Of a stretch of DNA of 64,000 bases, positions 25,068 to 33,269 are shown piece by piece. Positions within the stretch are counted from its first letter, which is position 1. The number at the start of each line of letters is the position of its first letter. Source of the DNA: Lacihabitans sp. CS3-21 (GTDB taxonomy: Bacteria > Bacteroidota > Bacteroidia > Cytophagales > Spirosomataceae); contig NZ_RJUD01000113.1 in the NCBI RefSeq assembly GCF_024343675.1, positions 210,842 through 274,841 of the forward strand, in the 5' to 3' direction. A model generated the notes under the pieces. The model had not been told where the DNA came from. It saw nothing but the letters and a program-made list of their open reading frames with translations, and ran no database searches. Both the position numbers and the translations under genes were made by a program.

Positions 25068-27749
25068 TTAATTCTCATCACAGCCAGCTATTTTGGCCTC
25101 AAAAACTGAACCTACTTGAGTTTTAAATCCTGGCAAAAGTTCTATCCCATTTCCAGCAAAATATTTCCAATTGTCAATGAGCTGCTGATTGGATATTATA
25201 ACAGTTTTCGACCTTAGTGGATTATCAATATTCGTTGTAGATATTGTTAAATTGATTCCGTCGAAACAGGTAGTCATTTTCTTTTCAATAAATCCAAAAT
25301 TTAGTTCGTCTGTTCCAGCAACATAGACTATTAACGTAATTTCTTTGCCAAGTGTATCAATAATAAGCGAGTCTCCAATTATATGAGCTGGTCCACTAAT
25401 TACTAGAAATCTTACACTATCTATTGTATTCGTAGTCCCATTTAATTTTATCCTTGAAGCGGGTTTATTTGCACTTGGTATGAAGTTATAGGTTAATGAT
25501 TGATTTACTCTTGGTTTCCTTACAATCAAACTTTGCTCTTTATATGGTGCTATGTTATGTACATTTTCTTGACCGTGTTGGGTTGCTCTAATGGTAATAA
25601 TGCCGGGTTTGGATATAAACTGAAGAGAATCATTATAGATAGAACCTGGTCCTGAAGTAATAAAAAAAGTAATCGGAAGCAATGATGTAGCCGAAGACGT
25701 AAGTTTAATTCGGTTTACGTTGTAGGTAGTATCTGACGGTTTAGTAAAAGTTAGTGTTTGATTTGTTCCCCAACAATTTTTACTAAATAATAAATCTTTG
25801 GTATCAGACAATCCTTTGTCAGAAGTAATGGTACACCTCACCAAGGCCCAATAACTGGCCCCTGACTCACAAGTAATATTAGGCAAAGAAAAATTCGGTT
25901 GTGGGTCAGTGCTCACATGTACCAAATGCCTATGGCCGTTATGGCTGTCATAAACTTCCCATTTATAATTTATTGGCTCAGATGTAGGATTTATAACAGC
26001 GGCTGTAAACTGAGCTGTATTGATGGGGTTTTGATCAACATACTCATTCAAATCAGGATCAGCGATTATATTATCAACTATCGGCTTCTGGGTATTAAAA
26101 TGAATTTTTAGAGAATCCTGCGAAAAAGCACCTGTTGAATCCACAACTTTCAATTTTAACCATATAAAATTATAGTTTAAATTATTAGCGTCTCCAACTT
26201 TAAAATAAGGTTTTAAGCCAGTGCTCGACTGTCCATCTGATAGTTCCCAATGATAGGAAAGACTATCATTAGGATTTGGGTCATAAGATAAGCTAGCATC
26301 AGGTGAAATAATATAACTTGCCGAACCAAAATTGACAGGCAGGAGTATCTTTGAAATTGGGTTTGAGTTAGAATTTGTGGCTTTAATTCTAATTATTTGT
26401 CCAAAAGTAGAATTTGATAAGTCTATAACACAAACATACAAATCTCCATTAACAGGGGAAGTCCTAATGGCTGCGATTTGATCATTTAAGGTACCAAACT
26501 TATATATAAATTCTGGATTATAATTTGCATCAAATTTTGTTCGGTAAATATTTTTACTCACAAAATCTCCAAAGAATAAGTTATCATGGTAAATTTCCGG
26601 ATATGAAGCAAAATCATGATAAAAATCACCTATAACAATGGACGCGTTTCCACTTAGGTTATCGCCTGGTAAAGAAATTGTTCCCACTTCTGTTTTGTTT
26701 CCATGTATGTTTCCATATATAGCGTCTCTCATAGCTATTACAGGCTTTTTCCAAACAGCTGGTGGCGTAGGGGGTCTATTAGTATCTTCAAAATCAATGC
26801 CCTCAAAATAAGGCCAACCAAAATTTTCACCGGGACTTTCAAGAATGTTAATCTCCTCTGCTACGTTTGTTCCTACGTCTCCAATTAAAAACTTTCCTGG
26901 TTGTGAAATAGAACCCGTATGAGGTATTTTGAGTAATTTCCAGGGATTTCTCAATCCCCTTGCATAAGTTTTTGAAGCATTTGATCCCGGATCATTTCCA
27001 TCATAATAAGGGTTATCTGGTAATCCTAGTCCAGTATTTTTATCTATCCTTAATATTTTTCCACTTAAAGAATTTAATTCTTGAGCTCTAAGTGAACCTA
27101 TGTTTTGATCCCATGTAATTATTCCTATATCTAGTGATTTCTGGAAAAATGACGTTGGGTCCGAACCGTTATCATCACCAAAGGATGCTCCATCGCCTGC
27201 AGAGAATAGAAGAGAACCATCAGTACCAAAAGCCAATGCTCCTCCTACGTGTCCAATATAGGTAATAGGCCATCCATTCGAAAAGTTAGAACCAATAAGT
27301 ATAAATTCTGAATTAATATCCACTGTTGGATTGGGAGAGGCAGGATTCATAACCGTAAACCTGCTAATTCTTCCAACAGAAGGAGCGGGTGCGGGCTGAT
27401 TGTCAGGTATTGAATCTTCTTTTAGGACATAAGCTAAATATATATAGCCATTTTGCAAATATTGGGGATCTAAAGCAAATCCTTGTAGACCGCTTTCACA
27501 ACATTCGGCTGTTTTAAAACTTATATCTAAAAATGGGGTAGAAGAAATATTGTCGTTTTTAATAAACCATAATTTGCCTGATTTTTCAAAAGTATAGGCT
27601 CTGCCTAAAGAATCAAACTCAATTCCAATTAAACCTGCATTATGATTAACAATAGTTTCAGAAACAAAACCTGAAGGTAAATCTTGGGCATTTGAAGTAT
27701 TAAAATTTAAAATACCTATGAAAAATATTATAAGTAGTTTTGAATTCAA
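25068..27749 (-). CDS. Secreted glucose/sorbosone dehydrogenase-like protein with PKD and C-terminal coathanger domain
   Basis: An 893-residue secreted protein. The signal peptide ends SNAQ (about residue 22). A beta-propeller of the glucose/sorbosone dehydrogenase (GSDH, PF07995) type follows (about 28-430), with GLIGIEFDSLGRAY, GLQGFALDP, GHVGGALAFGTDG and YARGLRNPWK. Family members oxidise sugars with pyrroloquinoline quinone. A PKD-like domain follows (about 455-555, with SYDPNPNDSLSYHW), then Ig-like beta repeats (about 560-830). The C-terminus GNGIELLPGFKTQVGSVFEAKI matches the 3-coathanger stack domain of Bacteroidota surface proteins. Adhesion or cell-surface anchoring is likely. The gene is bracketed by the intact and the broken pnuC copies, and about 390 bp of AT-rich DNA separates it from pnuC. 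Confidence 0.87.
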   Translation of the reverse strand: MNSKLLIIFFIGILNFNTSNAQDLPSGFVSETIVNHNAGLIGIEFDSLGRAYTFEKSGKLWFIKNDNISSTPFLDISFKTAECCESGLQGFALDPQYLQNGYIYLAYVLKEDSIPDNQPAPAPSVGRISRFTVMNPASPNPTVDINSEFILIGSNFSNGWPITYIGHVGGALAFGTDGSLLFSAGDGASFGDDNGSDPTSFFQKSLDIGIITWDQNIGSLRAQELNSLSGKILRIDKNTGLGLPDNPYYDGNDPGSNASKTYARGLRNPWKLLKIPHTGSISQPGKFLIGDVGTNVAEEINILESPGENFGWPYFEGIDFEDTNRPPTPPAVWKKPVIAMRDAIYGNIHGNKTEVGTISLPGDNLSGNASIVIGDFYHDFASYPEIYHDNLFFGDFVSKNIYRTKFDANYNPEFIYKFGTLNDQIAAIRTSPVNGDLYVCVIDLSNSTFGQIIRIKATNSNSNPISKILLPVNFGSASYIISPDASLSYDPNPNDSLSYHWELSDGQSSTGLKPYFKVGDANNLNYNFIWLKLKVVDSTGAFSQDSLKIHFNTQKPIVDNIIADPDLNEYVDQNPINTAQFTAAVINPTSEPINYKWEVYDSHNGHRHLVHVSTDPQPNFSLPNITCESGASYWALVRCTITSDKGLSDTKDLLFSKNCWGTNQTLTFTKPSDTTYNVNRIKLTSSATSLLPITFFITSGPGSIYNDSLQFISKPGIITIRATQHGQENVHNIAPYKEQSLIVRKPRVNQSLTYNFIPSANKPASRIKLNGTTNTIDSVRFLVISGPAHIIGDSLIIDTLGKEITLIVYVAGTDELNFGFIEKKMTTCFDGINLTISTTNIDNPLRSKTVIISNQQLIDNWKYFAGNGIELLPGFKTQVGSVFEAKIAGCDEN

Positions 27750-28145
27750 TAATGTATCGTCTATAAAGTTTCTAAATACTAATACGAAAACTTAGACTCA
27801 AAAGTTTATAAATAGTTTAATTATTTAGGGTATAATATTAAAAAAATTAAGAGGATACATTTAATAGTTTGTGGAATTCAACAGTAACCCTCTTTCAGGA
27901 ATCGTTTTTTAAAGTTTTGGGTCAATTTGGATAATTTATTTACTAATTGGCTAGCTACAAAGTCTAATTTTTTCGTGCTATTAAATGATGTTTAGGTTTC
28001 TTGGTAGACATTGTCAGTTAGGTAGGTCGAAAATACTTAAAGCTAAATTAAAGTCAATTGGAATAAATAAACTGAACCCGATTTTTAATTTTTAAAATTA
28101 TCCTAAAGAAAATAAAATCAATTAGACATCCAGATTTCCTAATTA
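27750..28145. other. AT-rich intergenic region, no gene seen
   Basis: This stretch between the GSDH-like gene and pnuC has stops in all frames and no convincing hairpin with T-tract. It presumably holds the promoter of the GSDH-like gene, but no exact TAnnTTTG match was found on the minus strand. Confidence 0.5.
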
Positions 28146-28802
28146 TTACCTTCCTTGTTTCCACTTCCTAGTCCATTCCAATGCCCCAAAAACAGCTATA
28201 ATACAAAATATAAAATAGAGAATGGAATAAAGTTTCACGTCTTTTGCGAAATACATGTAAGTGCTAATGATATCTATAACGAGCCACATCCACCAAGCCT
28301 CTACTTTCTTTTTCATGAGCATAAACGTTGCAATAATACTCATTACGGTAGTGAAACTGTCCACATAAGGAAACGCACTCGGCAGACTAAATAGGTTTGG
28401 AAATATTTCATGCAGGTTTTTGGAGAAAGTACCCATCAAATAAGTAGCTATCAAACCACCAAAAGTCAAAATTGCAGATGTTTTAGGTTTTAATTTCGTG
28501 ATTCTAAGTTCGTTTTTCTGGTTGGCATTTTCTATTTTTGGAAACTTCCACCACCAAAAACCTATAATATTAGTCACAAAGAAAAAACCTTGCAAAAACA
28601 TATCGGGATAGAGCTGAATCTGGTAAAACATGATGGAAGCCAACACCACATTCACAAGACCCAAAATCCATGACCACACGTTCTCTTTCACCGAAAGCCA
28701 TACTGCCAAGGCACCAGAAATTGTAGCCCAAAACTCCAAATGGCTCATTTCGTAGCCCCAAATGGCGAAAAAGATGTTTTTTATATCAAATATGTCAGGC
28801 AT
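28146..28802 (-). CDS. pnuC: PnuC-type nicotinamide riboside transporter
   Basis: A 218-residue inner-membrane protein of the PnuC family with about seven helices. Family features are NIIGFWWWKFP (the WW motif region), LSVKENVWSWILGLVNV, YVDSFTTVMSIIATFLM-like helix, and the C-terminal VEAWWMWLVIDIISTYMYFAKD. PnuC carriers import nicotinamide riboside, and relatives import thiamine or riboflavin. Nothing in the neighbourhood (no thiamine pyrophosphokinase or kinase gene) points to a vitamin other than nicotinamide riboside, so specificity is by family only. It is the intact member of a duplicated pair; the other copy is the pseudogene at 24366-25012. Confidence 0.92.
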   Translation of the reverse strand: MPDIFDIKNIFFAIWGYEMSHLEFWATISGALAVWLSVKENVWSWILGLVNVVLASIMFYQIQLYPDMFLQGFFFVTNIIGFWWWKFPKIENANQKNELRITKLKPKTSAILTFGGLIATYLMGTFSKNLHEIFPNLFSLPSAFPYVDSFTTVMSIIATFMLMKKKVEAWWMWLVIDIISTYMYFAKDVKLYSILYFIFCIIAVFGALEWTRKWKQGR

Positions 28803-28938
28803 TCAAAGATTAGTTATGAGTTGATAGTTGTGAGTATTGAGTAATGAGTTAGATAAAATTAGAATTAAAGAGTGGGATTAACCTATATAGGCAAGTACAA
28901 CTTTACTTGAAACTCACAACTCGAAACTCTTATTTATT

Positions 28939-29290
28939 TTAACGATTTTCTAATGATTTTATCAAACCTCTTAATATTTTTGAGGTTTCCTCACACATTT
29001 CCTGTATCAAAAGTATTTCATTTTCATCTGCAAAATTCAATCTTTTAGCCAGATAAAGCATTGATTTCACCTCAGAACAAGACCCTTTTGAAATATATAA
29101 AAAACGGACAAATTCCTTTTTTGAGTATCGGTCAAATCCTTCTGCGATATTGTTCGATATAGACACCGAGGCTCTACAAATTTGATCTCGAAAACAAAAT
29201 CTCGTAATGTGTAGAAGTTCTTATATACCAATTCTGCGATATCCTGAGCCTTTTGCCATGCAGTAAATCCTCAAATGACGTTATTTTCAT
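28939..29290 (-). pseudogene. Frameshifted four-helix-bundle (S23-type) protein
   Basis: The last 75 codons (28939-29166) read as a four-helix-bundle protein from SISNNIAEGFDRYSKKEF to the end. Upstream, the usual N-terminus is present but spread over three frames. MKITSFEDL is read from 29290, AWQKAQDIAELVYK after a one-base shift near 29264, and RDQICRASVSISNN after a second shift near 29190. Together these reconstruct the full family length of about 117 residues. The family is common in Bacteroidota, often near rRNA operons or in variable regions, and its role is unknown. Two independent single-base shifts make this a pseudogene unless they are sequencing errors. Confidence 0.85.
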
Positions 29291-29441
29291 TGTTGCGTAT
29301 TGTTTGTTTTTATTATAATTTATTCATCCAAAAGACGAAAAAATCTTTTCAAAATAAAAATAAACCAAAAATATTCTCCCAAAACGCTCAGCACTATACT
29401 CATAACCGGGTACTCACAACTCAATACTAAACACTCACAAC

Positions 29442-29948
29442 TCATTTATTCTTAAAAAGTGGCACCGTACTACATGGCTCGCCAAACATCAGACTTTTTA
29501 CAATCGGCTTGAGTCGACGAGTAAGTTCTACATAAACATAAGTCGGAATCTGTGAATTACTACAGCCTTTCACTACGATTCTTTGGCCTGCAAATTGCTC
29601 CAAATCTAATGCGTTAAGAGCTTGTTCATAGAGTTTTTTCTCCAAATCTTCCAAATTTCCAAAAACCACCATATTGGCATAAGGTTCTAGCTGAATCGCC
29701 AAAAGCATATAAGCCCATGTGGGCACTATAGCATCTTCTGAGCAGATGATCGCCACATTTTTTCCACTGTATTCCGTCCAGTCTTTGGTTTTTAAAAACT
29801 CCCTAAAATCCTTTTCTTTCAGAATCAATCCCATAAAAAGATTGTCTTTGATATCGTAAACCAGCCGATCACCTTGGTGAAAATAATCCTCCAAATCAAA
29901 CGATATCAGGCCGCTATTGGCCACTTTATTTACTATTTCTGCATCCAT
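29442..29948 (-). CDS. DUF2480 family protein
   Basis: A 168-residue cytoplasmic protein of the DUF2480 family, found in Bacteroidota and of unknown function. Recognisable elements are the N-terminal MDAEIVNKVANSGLISFDLEDYF, the block VAIICSEDAIVPTWAYMLL, and the C-terminal VKGCSNSQIPTYVYVELTRRL followed by KSLMFGEPCSTVPLFKNK. Cysteine and histidine content is low. An ATG 30 bp upstream is in frame but would overlap the previous gene; the methionine of MDAEIV at 29948 fits the family start and leaves a 4-bp gap. It is the last gene of a minus-strand group with the membrane protein gene. Confidence 0.85.
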   Translation of the reverse strand: MDAEIVNKVANSGLISFDLEDYFHQGDRLVYDIKDNLFMGLILKEKDFREFLKTKDWTEYSGKNVAIICSEDAIVPTWAYMLLAIQLEPYANMVVFGNLEDLEKKLYEQALNALDLEQFAGQRIVVKGCSNSQIPTYVYVELTRRLKPIVKSLMFGEPCSTVPLFKNK

Positions 29949-29952
29949 TTTT

Positions 29953-30846
29953 TCAGTTTTCTTCTTGTGTTTCAGCAACCAAAACTACTTTTTCTAACTC
30001 AATGGGTCTTGCTTCAAAATAGTTTTTTGCAGCTACTTGTGTACTTATTTTTAGAAATGTTCGGCCCAAAACAAAAACTTGTTGTACCAAAAACATCAGA
30101 AAAATGGTCAGACTAGCGTGCATTCCTATCAGTCTATCTATGCCCAAATAAACCACAGAGAGTATAATACCTAAAACAATAATCAACCAAAAAAGTGCAA
30201 TGGCCGAAGGCCATTTGAAAATATAGCTGAAAGCCTTCCAGAAAGCACCGTAAGATGTAAGTGTCGGCGACTTAAATAACATCACTCTGCCATAATCGCC
30301 CATAATAACCACAAAACCAACAAAATATACAAGAATAAGCACGGGCGGAATCATCCACAAAATATAATCTTTCTCTGAGCCACCTTCGGCTATGGCCGCA
30401 AAAATGAAGAAAAACATGCCTGCCAAAGAAACCAATACCATTAAAAAAATAAACAAAAAAACCAAAAGCATAGCAAATCGTGCAAAATGCTGAGCCGAGG
30501 CTTCAAAAAAACGAGGAAACTTGAATTTTTCTTGTTCAGGGGCATCCAAAATACCTCCTGCAAAGAAGGTATTGAGCAACAGATACACTATTCCCAAAGT
30601 GAAAACTAAAGGCAAAAACGGCTGAAAGGCTTTCTGACTTTGGTGAAAAAAGTCTGTAAAAATCATAAAATCAAAGTCGGCTATAAGCTTATCCAAAGCC
30701 ACCGAGGTGTAGGCTTCATTCAGAAATGTGACATAAAAAGGCCTGGCCACCAACATGGCCAGCACAAAACCAACAGCGTACATGAAAAACACCAGTAGTG
30801 GTTTTTGTGCTATTTGATTAAATGATTTGGTTATTATTCTTAGCAT
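29953..30846 (-). CDS. Polytopic membrane protein of unknown function
   Basis: A 297-residue inner-membrane protein with about six hydrophobic helices (around 15-35, 75-95, 120-150, 160-185, 210-235 and 240-265). The start IITKSFNQIAQKPLLVFFMYAVGFVLA resembles that of Bacteroidota proteins annotated as hypothetical integral membrane proteins near DUF2480. I see no catalytic motif. A GDYGRVMLF stretch follows the fourth helix. Its stop lies 4 bp before the DUF2480 start, so the two are translated from one message and may work together. Function unknown. Confidence 0.75.
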   Translation of the reverse strand: MLRIITKSFNQIAQKPLLVFFMYAVGFVLAMLVARPFYVTFLNEAYTSVALDKLIADFDFMIFTDFFHQSQKAFQPFLPLVFTLGIVYLLLNTFFAGGILDAPEQEKFKFPRFFEASAQHFARFAMLLVFLFIFLMVLVSLAGMFFFIFAAIAEGGSEKDYILWMIPPVLILVYFVGFVVIMGDYGRVMLFKSPTLTSYGAFWKAFSYIFKWPSAIALFWLIIVLGIILSVVYLGIDRLIGMHASLTIFLMFLVQQVFVLGRTFLKISTQVAAKNYFEARPIELEKVVLVAETQEEN

Positions 30847-30968
30847 TTATATTCTTGCTTTATTTTCGAAAATTCACCTGGTAATATTACGAACTCACTG
30901 CGTTCGCAAATGAAAGTGTATTTTGTGTTAAATCTCTCTTTAATTCCATAAAATTCGTCTCATTTTAC

Positions 30969-31295
30969 TCACGCTAGCTTCGGATTATTCTTGTGTCTGT
31001 CAAAATCCCGCTTGGTTTTTTTTTCCAGATTTTTCACAAAAGCATCGTTCAAATCTATACCAGTTTGATTCGCCAAACATATCAGTACAAACAACACGTC
31101 AGCCATCTCATCACCCAAATCTTTGTTTTTATCCGACTCTTTCTCTGATTGTTCCCCATATCGACGAGCCATTATTCTAGCCACTTCGCCCACTTCTTCC
31201 ATCAATATGGCCGTATTCGTGAGTTCGTTAAAATACCTCACCCCAATGGTTTTAATCCATTCATCTACAATACTTTGTGCTTCTTTTATCTCCAT
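30969..31295 (-). CDS. MazG-like nucleotide pyrophosphohydrolase
   Basis: A 108-residue all-alpha NTP pyrophosphatase of the MazG superfamily. The metal-binding glutamates of the first pair are in LMEEVGEVARIMAR (EExxE form), and the second motif is LGDEMADVLFVLICLA (ExxD). Such single-domain enzymes hydrolyse non-canonical or excess dNTPs to monophosphate and pyrophosphate, protecting the pool. The typical DFDRHKNNP tail is present. It starts 3 bp after the stop of the small exported protein gene, so they are co-transcribed, although their roles look unrelated. Confidence 0.9.
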   Translation of the reverse strand: MEIKEAQSIVDEWIKTIGVRYFNELTNTAILMEEVGEVARIMARRYGEQSEKESDKNKDLGDEMADVLFVLICLANQTGIDLNDAFVKNLEKKTKRDFDRHKNNPKLA

Positions 31296-31298
31296 GGA

Positions 31299-31856
31299 CT
31301 ACTTTTTGGCTGGTGGCGAAATCATGATATGAGCCCTGTGTGTTCCCGGGTCCATAATCCACGGAGCACCTGGCACCACCTCTTTGAGCGGCAATCCCGT
31401 AGAGGCCGCAGTAGCCCAAGGTATATACACCACATAGCGATAATTGGCCTTTTCTAAGCTTTCACCACTCAGCATATGCAGCGTTGATGGATTCTTGGGC
31501 ATTTTCAATTTGCCCTTCTTGGCCTCCGCTTCACGAATATCAAAGACCTCCTTGAACGACTTGTTTTCCTTTTGTAATTGACGACCACGAGCCATAAAAG
31601 GCTCTAAATCTTGGTGATAACATGACACACTAAAACCCTTTTTGTTGGGATCGTCAGCCAAACAAATGTATCCACTACCTCCTTTCTGCAACTCTACCAA
31701 TTCCCCATCCGCATTATAGCCCCATATTTTAGCATTTAATCTATCTGCTTCTGGCAAAGCCATTGTAGCTTCTTTAATTTGCTGCTCAGTTGGCAAAACT
31801 TGTGCAAAAGCACTTATTGAAAACAGAAAACCCAAACAAACCAATAATCTTTTCAT
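31299..31856 (-). CDS. Exported protein of unknown function
   Basis: A 185-residue protein with a signal peptide (MKRLLVCLGFLFSISAFAQ, residues 1-19) and a mature part I do not recognise. Conserved-looking segments are RLNAKIWGYNADGELVELQKG, GFSVSCYHQDLEPFMARGR, and a C-terminal PWIMDPGTHRAHIMISPP. The histidines and the YVVYIPWATAASTGLP block suggest a folded periplasmic domain. A longer frame opens at 31901, but the methionine at 31856 precedes the signal peptide exactly and is preferred. It is the first gene of a short operon (then MazG-like) and is preceded by the GC-rich foldable element at 31893-32015. Confidence 0.75.
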   Translation of the reverse strand: MKRLLVCLGFLFSISAFAQVLPTEQQIKEATMALPEADRLNAKIWGYNADGELVELQKGGSGYICLADDPNKKGFSVSCYHQDLEPFMARGRQLQKENKSFKEVFDIREAEAKKGKLKMPKNPSTLHMLSGESLEKANYRYVVYIPWATAASTGLPLKEVVPGAPWIMDPGTHRAHIMISPPAKK

Positions 31857-31892
31857 GTTATTAAAAAATTTAAATTGATAATAAATCAGGGC

Positions 31893-32015
31893 GAATTCCA
31901 TGGTCCTTTTGCATCAGACCCATGGGTCGGGCATTCTCCTTAACTCCTCGTCACCTCCTTTCGTCAGCTCCTGAAGGGGTATTGGCTCAATCCCTCTCGC
32001 AACACAAGGCTGCTT
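31893..32015 (-). ncRNA. Candidate structured RNA or 5' leader element
   Basis: This non-coding stretch has about 55 percent GC by my count over 31911-32015, against AT-rich neighbours. Read on the minus strand it begins with GCGAGAGGGATTGAGCC and can form several stems. GGG-a-UUG pairs with CAA-ua-CCC. ACCCCUU pairs with AAGG(A)GGU. CCAUGG(g)UCU pairs with AGGACCAUGG around a nine-base loop. It ends about 40 bp before the exported protein gene. From memory, similar GAGAGGGAT...GCCCGACCC elements occur between genes in Bacteroidota, but I cannot name a family. A leader, small RNA or repeat are all possible. Confidence 0.45.
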
Positions 32016-32037
32016 AGAAACAAAGATAGCAGGTAAA

Positions 32038-32054
32038 GCGATTTTTCAAATCGC
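32038..32054. repeat. Palindromic repeat unit, copy 1
   Basis: GCGATTTTTCAAATCGC forms a 7-bp stem with a 3-base loop. It matches the core of the hairpin at 33239-33269 at 16 of 17 positions. The two copies flank the S1/P1-type gene. Confidence 0.55.
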
Positions 32055-32132
32055 AAAAAACCATTTTCACTGATTTTCATTTCTATAAATTTGATTTGAA
32101 AATCGAAATATGTGATTAACCCATATTTTTCG

Positions 32133-32140
32133 TATTTTTG
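32133..32140 (+). promoter_or_regulatory. Putative -7 element for the S1/P1-like gene
   Basis: TATTTTTG fits TAnnTTTG and lies 31 bp before the ATG at 32172, a normal leader length for this phylum. Confidence 0.5.
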
Positions 32141-32171
32141 GCATTCAATAAAAACTAAAAATCATCATTCC

Positions 32172-33149
32172 ATGAAGCGAATAGGCTTAGTATCGGTGGC
32201 AGCTCTTTTCATAGTATTTCTAAGTTCATGGGGTATGTGGGGGCATTATGCCATCAATCAATCGGCCATATTCTCACTTCCTCAGCCTATTGCCCAGTTT
32301 TTCTATCGCCACATAGATTTTATTTCAGAAGGCGGCAACCTGCCTGATGTAAGAAAATATAGTCACCTCAAAGATAAAGCCGAAAACCCTCGCCATTTTA
32401 TAGATATTGAAGACTTTGGCAACATACCATTCGATAGTATCCGAACCCGTAAGTGGGACGAAAAAAGTCTCCAAAAATGGGGAAATTTGCCGTGGTTTAT
32501 GAGCGACACCTACAAAAGTCTTGTAAATTCCATGAAAACCGGTCGTCGTACCGAAACCTTGTTTTCAGCTGCTGAGCTAGGTCACTATTTAGCCGATGCT
32601 CACATGCCTCTTCATACTTCGTCCAATCACGATGGCCAACTTACCAACCAAAGAGGTATTCATGCACATTGGGAAGCCCTTTTGGTAGAACGCTATGCCA
32701 AAGGTTATAATTTGAAAGTAGCACCAGCCACTTATATTACCAATGTTGACGCCGAAATTTGGAATATCATCAGAGACACCCACAGCCTCGTAGACACACT
32801 TTTGGCAATAGACCGTAAACTAAGAAGTGAATTCCCAGCCGAGCAACTTTACGAAAAAGACAAAGACGGCAAAGTGGTAAAGAACAAATTCGGTCAGTGG
32901 GTATTTACCAAAGAATATTCAGAATTGCTACACAAGTCGCTCAACGGCATGGTAGAAAAACAAATGCGAAAATCTATTCAACAAGTAAGCAACTTTTGGT
33001 ACACTGCTTGGGTAGATGCCGGTAAGCCAGATTTATTGGCCATGGAACAACCCGAACTTTTGAAAAGAACCAATAAACAGTACAAAAAAGACGTCAAAAT
33101 CTGGCAAGGTGGACAATTACCTTATCAGTACATGGAGAAAGAATATTAG
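32172..33149 (+). CDS. Exported zinc-dependent phospholipase C / S1-P1 nuclease-like protein
   Basis: A 325-residue exported protein of the zinc-dependent phospholipase C/P1 nuclease superfamily. A signal peptide (about residues 1-20) would leave a mature N-terminus beginning near WGMWGHYAIN, where Trp and His are expected to bind zinc. Further metal-binding patterns are GHYLADAHMPLHTSSNHDG (HxxxDxH) and HAHWEAL (HxHxE-like). Members hydrolyse phosphodiesters of phospholipids or single-stranded nucleic acids; which applies here is unclear. The start at 32172 is preferred over the in-frame 32112 because it begins the signal peptide and lies 31 bp after a promoter element. The palindromic repeat pair at 32038 and 33239 borders the gene. 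Confidence 0.8.
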   Translation: MKRIGLVSVAALFIVFLSSWGMWGHYAINQSAIFSLPQPIAQFFYRHIDFISEGGNLPDVRKYSHLKDKAENPRHFIDIEDFGNIPFDSIRTRKWDEKSLQKWGNLPWFMSDTYKSLVNSMKTGRRTETLFSAAELGHYLADAHMPLHTSSNHDGQLTNQRGIHAHWEALLVERYAKGYNLKVAPATYITNVDAEIWNIIRDTHSLVDTLLAIDRKLRSEFPAEQLYEKDKDGKVVKNKFGQWVFTKEYSELLHKSLNGMVEKQMRKSIQQVSNFWYTAWVDAGKPDLLAMEQPELLKRTNKQYKKDVKIWQGGQLPYQYMEKEY

Positions 33150-33238
33150 TAGTGCGACTTTTTATGCCGACATAAATTCAAATCGGCTCTACGCTATTTT
33201 TTCAATTTTCGGTTTATAAACCAAAGTTATTATAAGCT

Positions 33239-33269
33239 AGTAGCAGCGATTTTCCAAATCGCTGCTACT
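33239..33269. repeat. Palindromic repeat unit, copy 2 (14-bp hairpin)
   Basis: AGTAGCAGCGATTT and its complement form a perfect 14-bp stem around TCC. It lies between convergent genes and covers the stop codon of the ChbG-type gene. The core recurs at 32038-32054. A terminator role is possible, but no good T-tract follows. Confidence 0.65.

Noticed and set aside
31860..31901. Start of the exported protein at 31901
   Set aside because: The extra 15 residues precede a perfect signal peptide start at 31856 and run toward the structured element.
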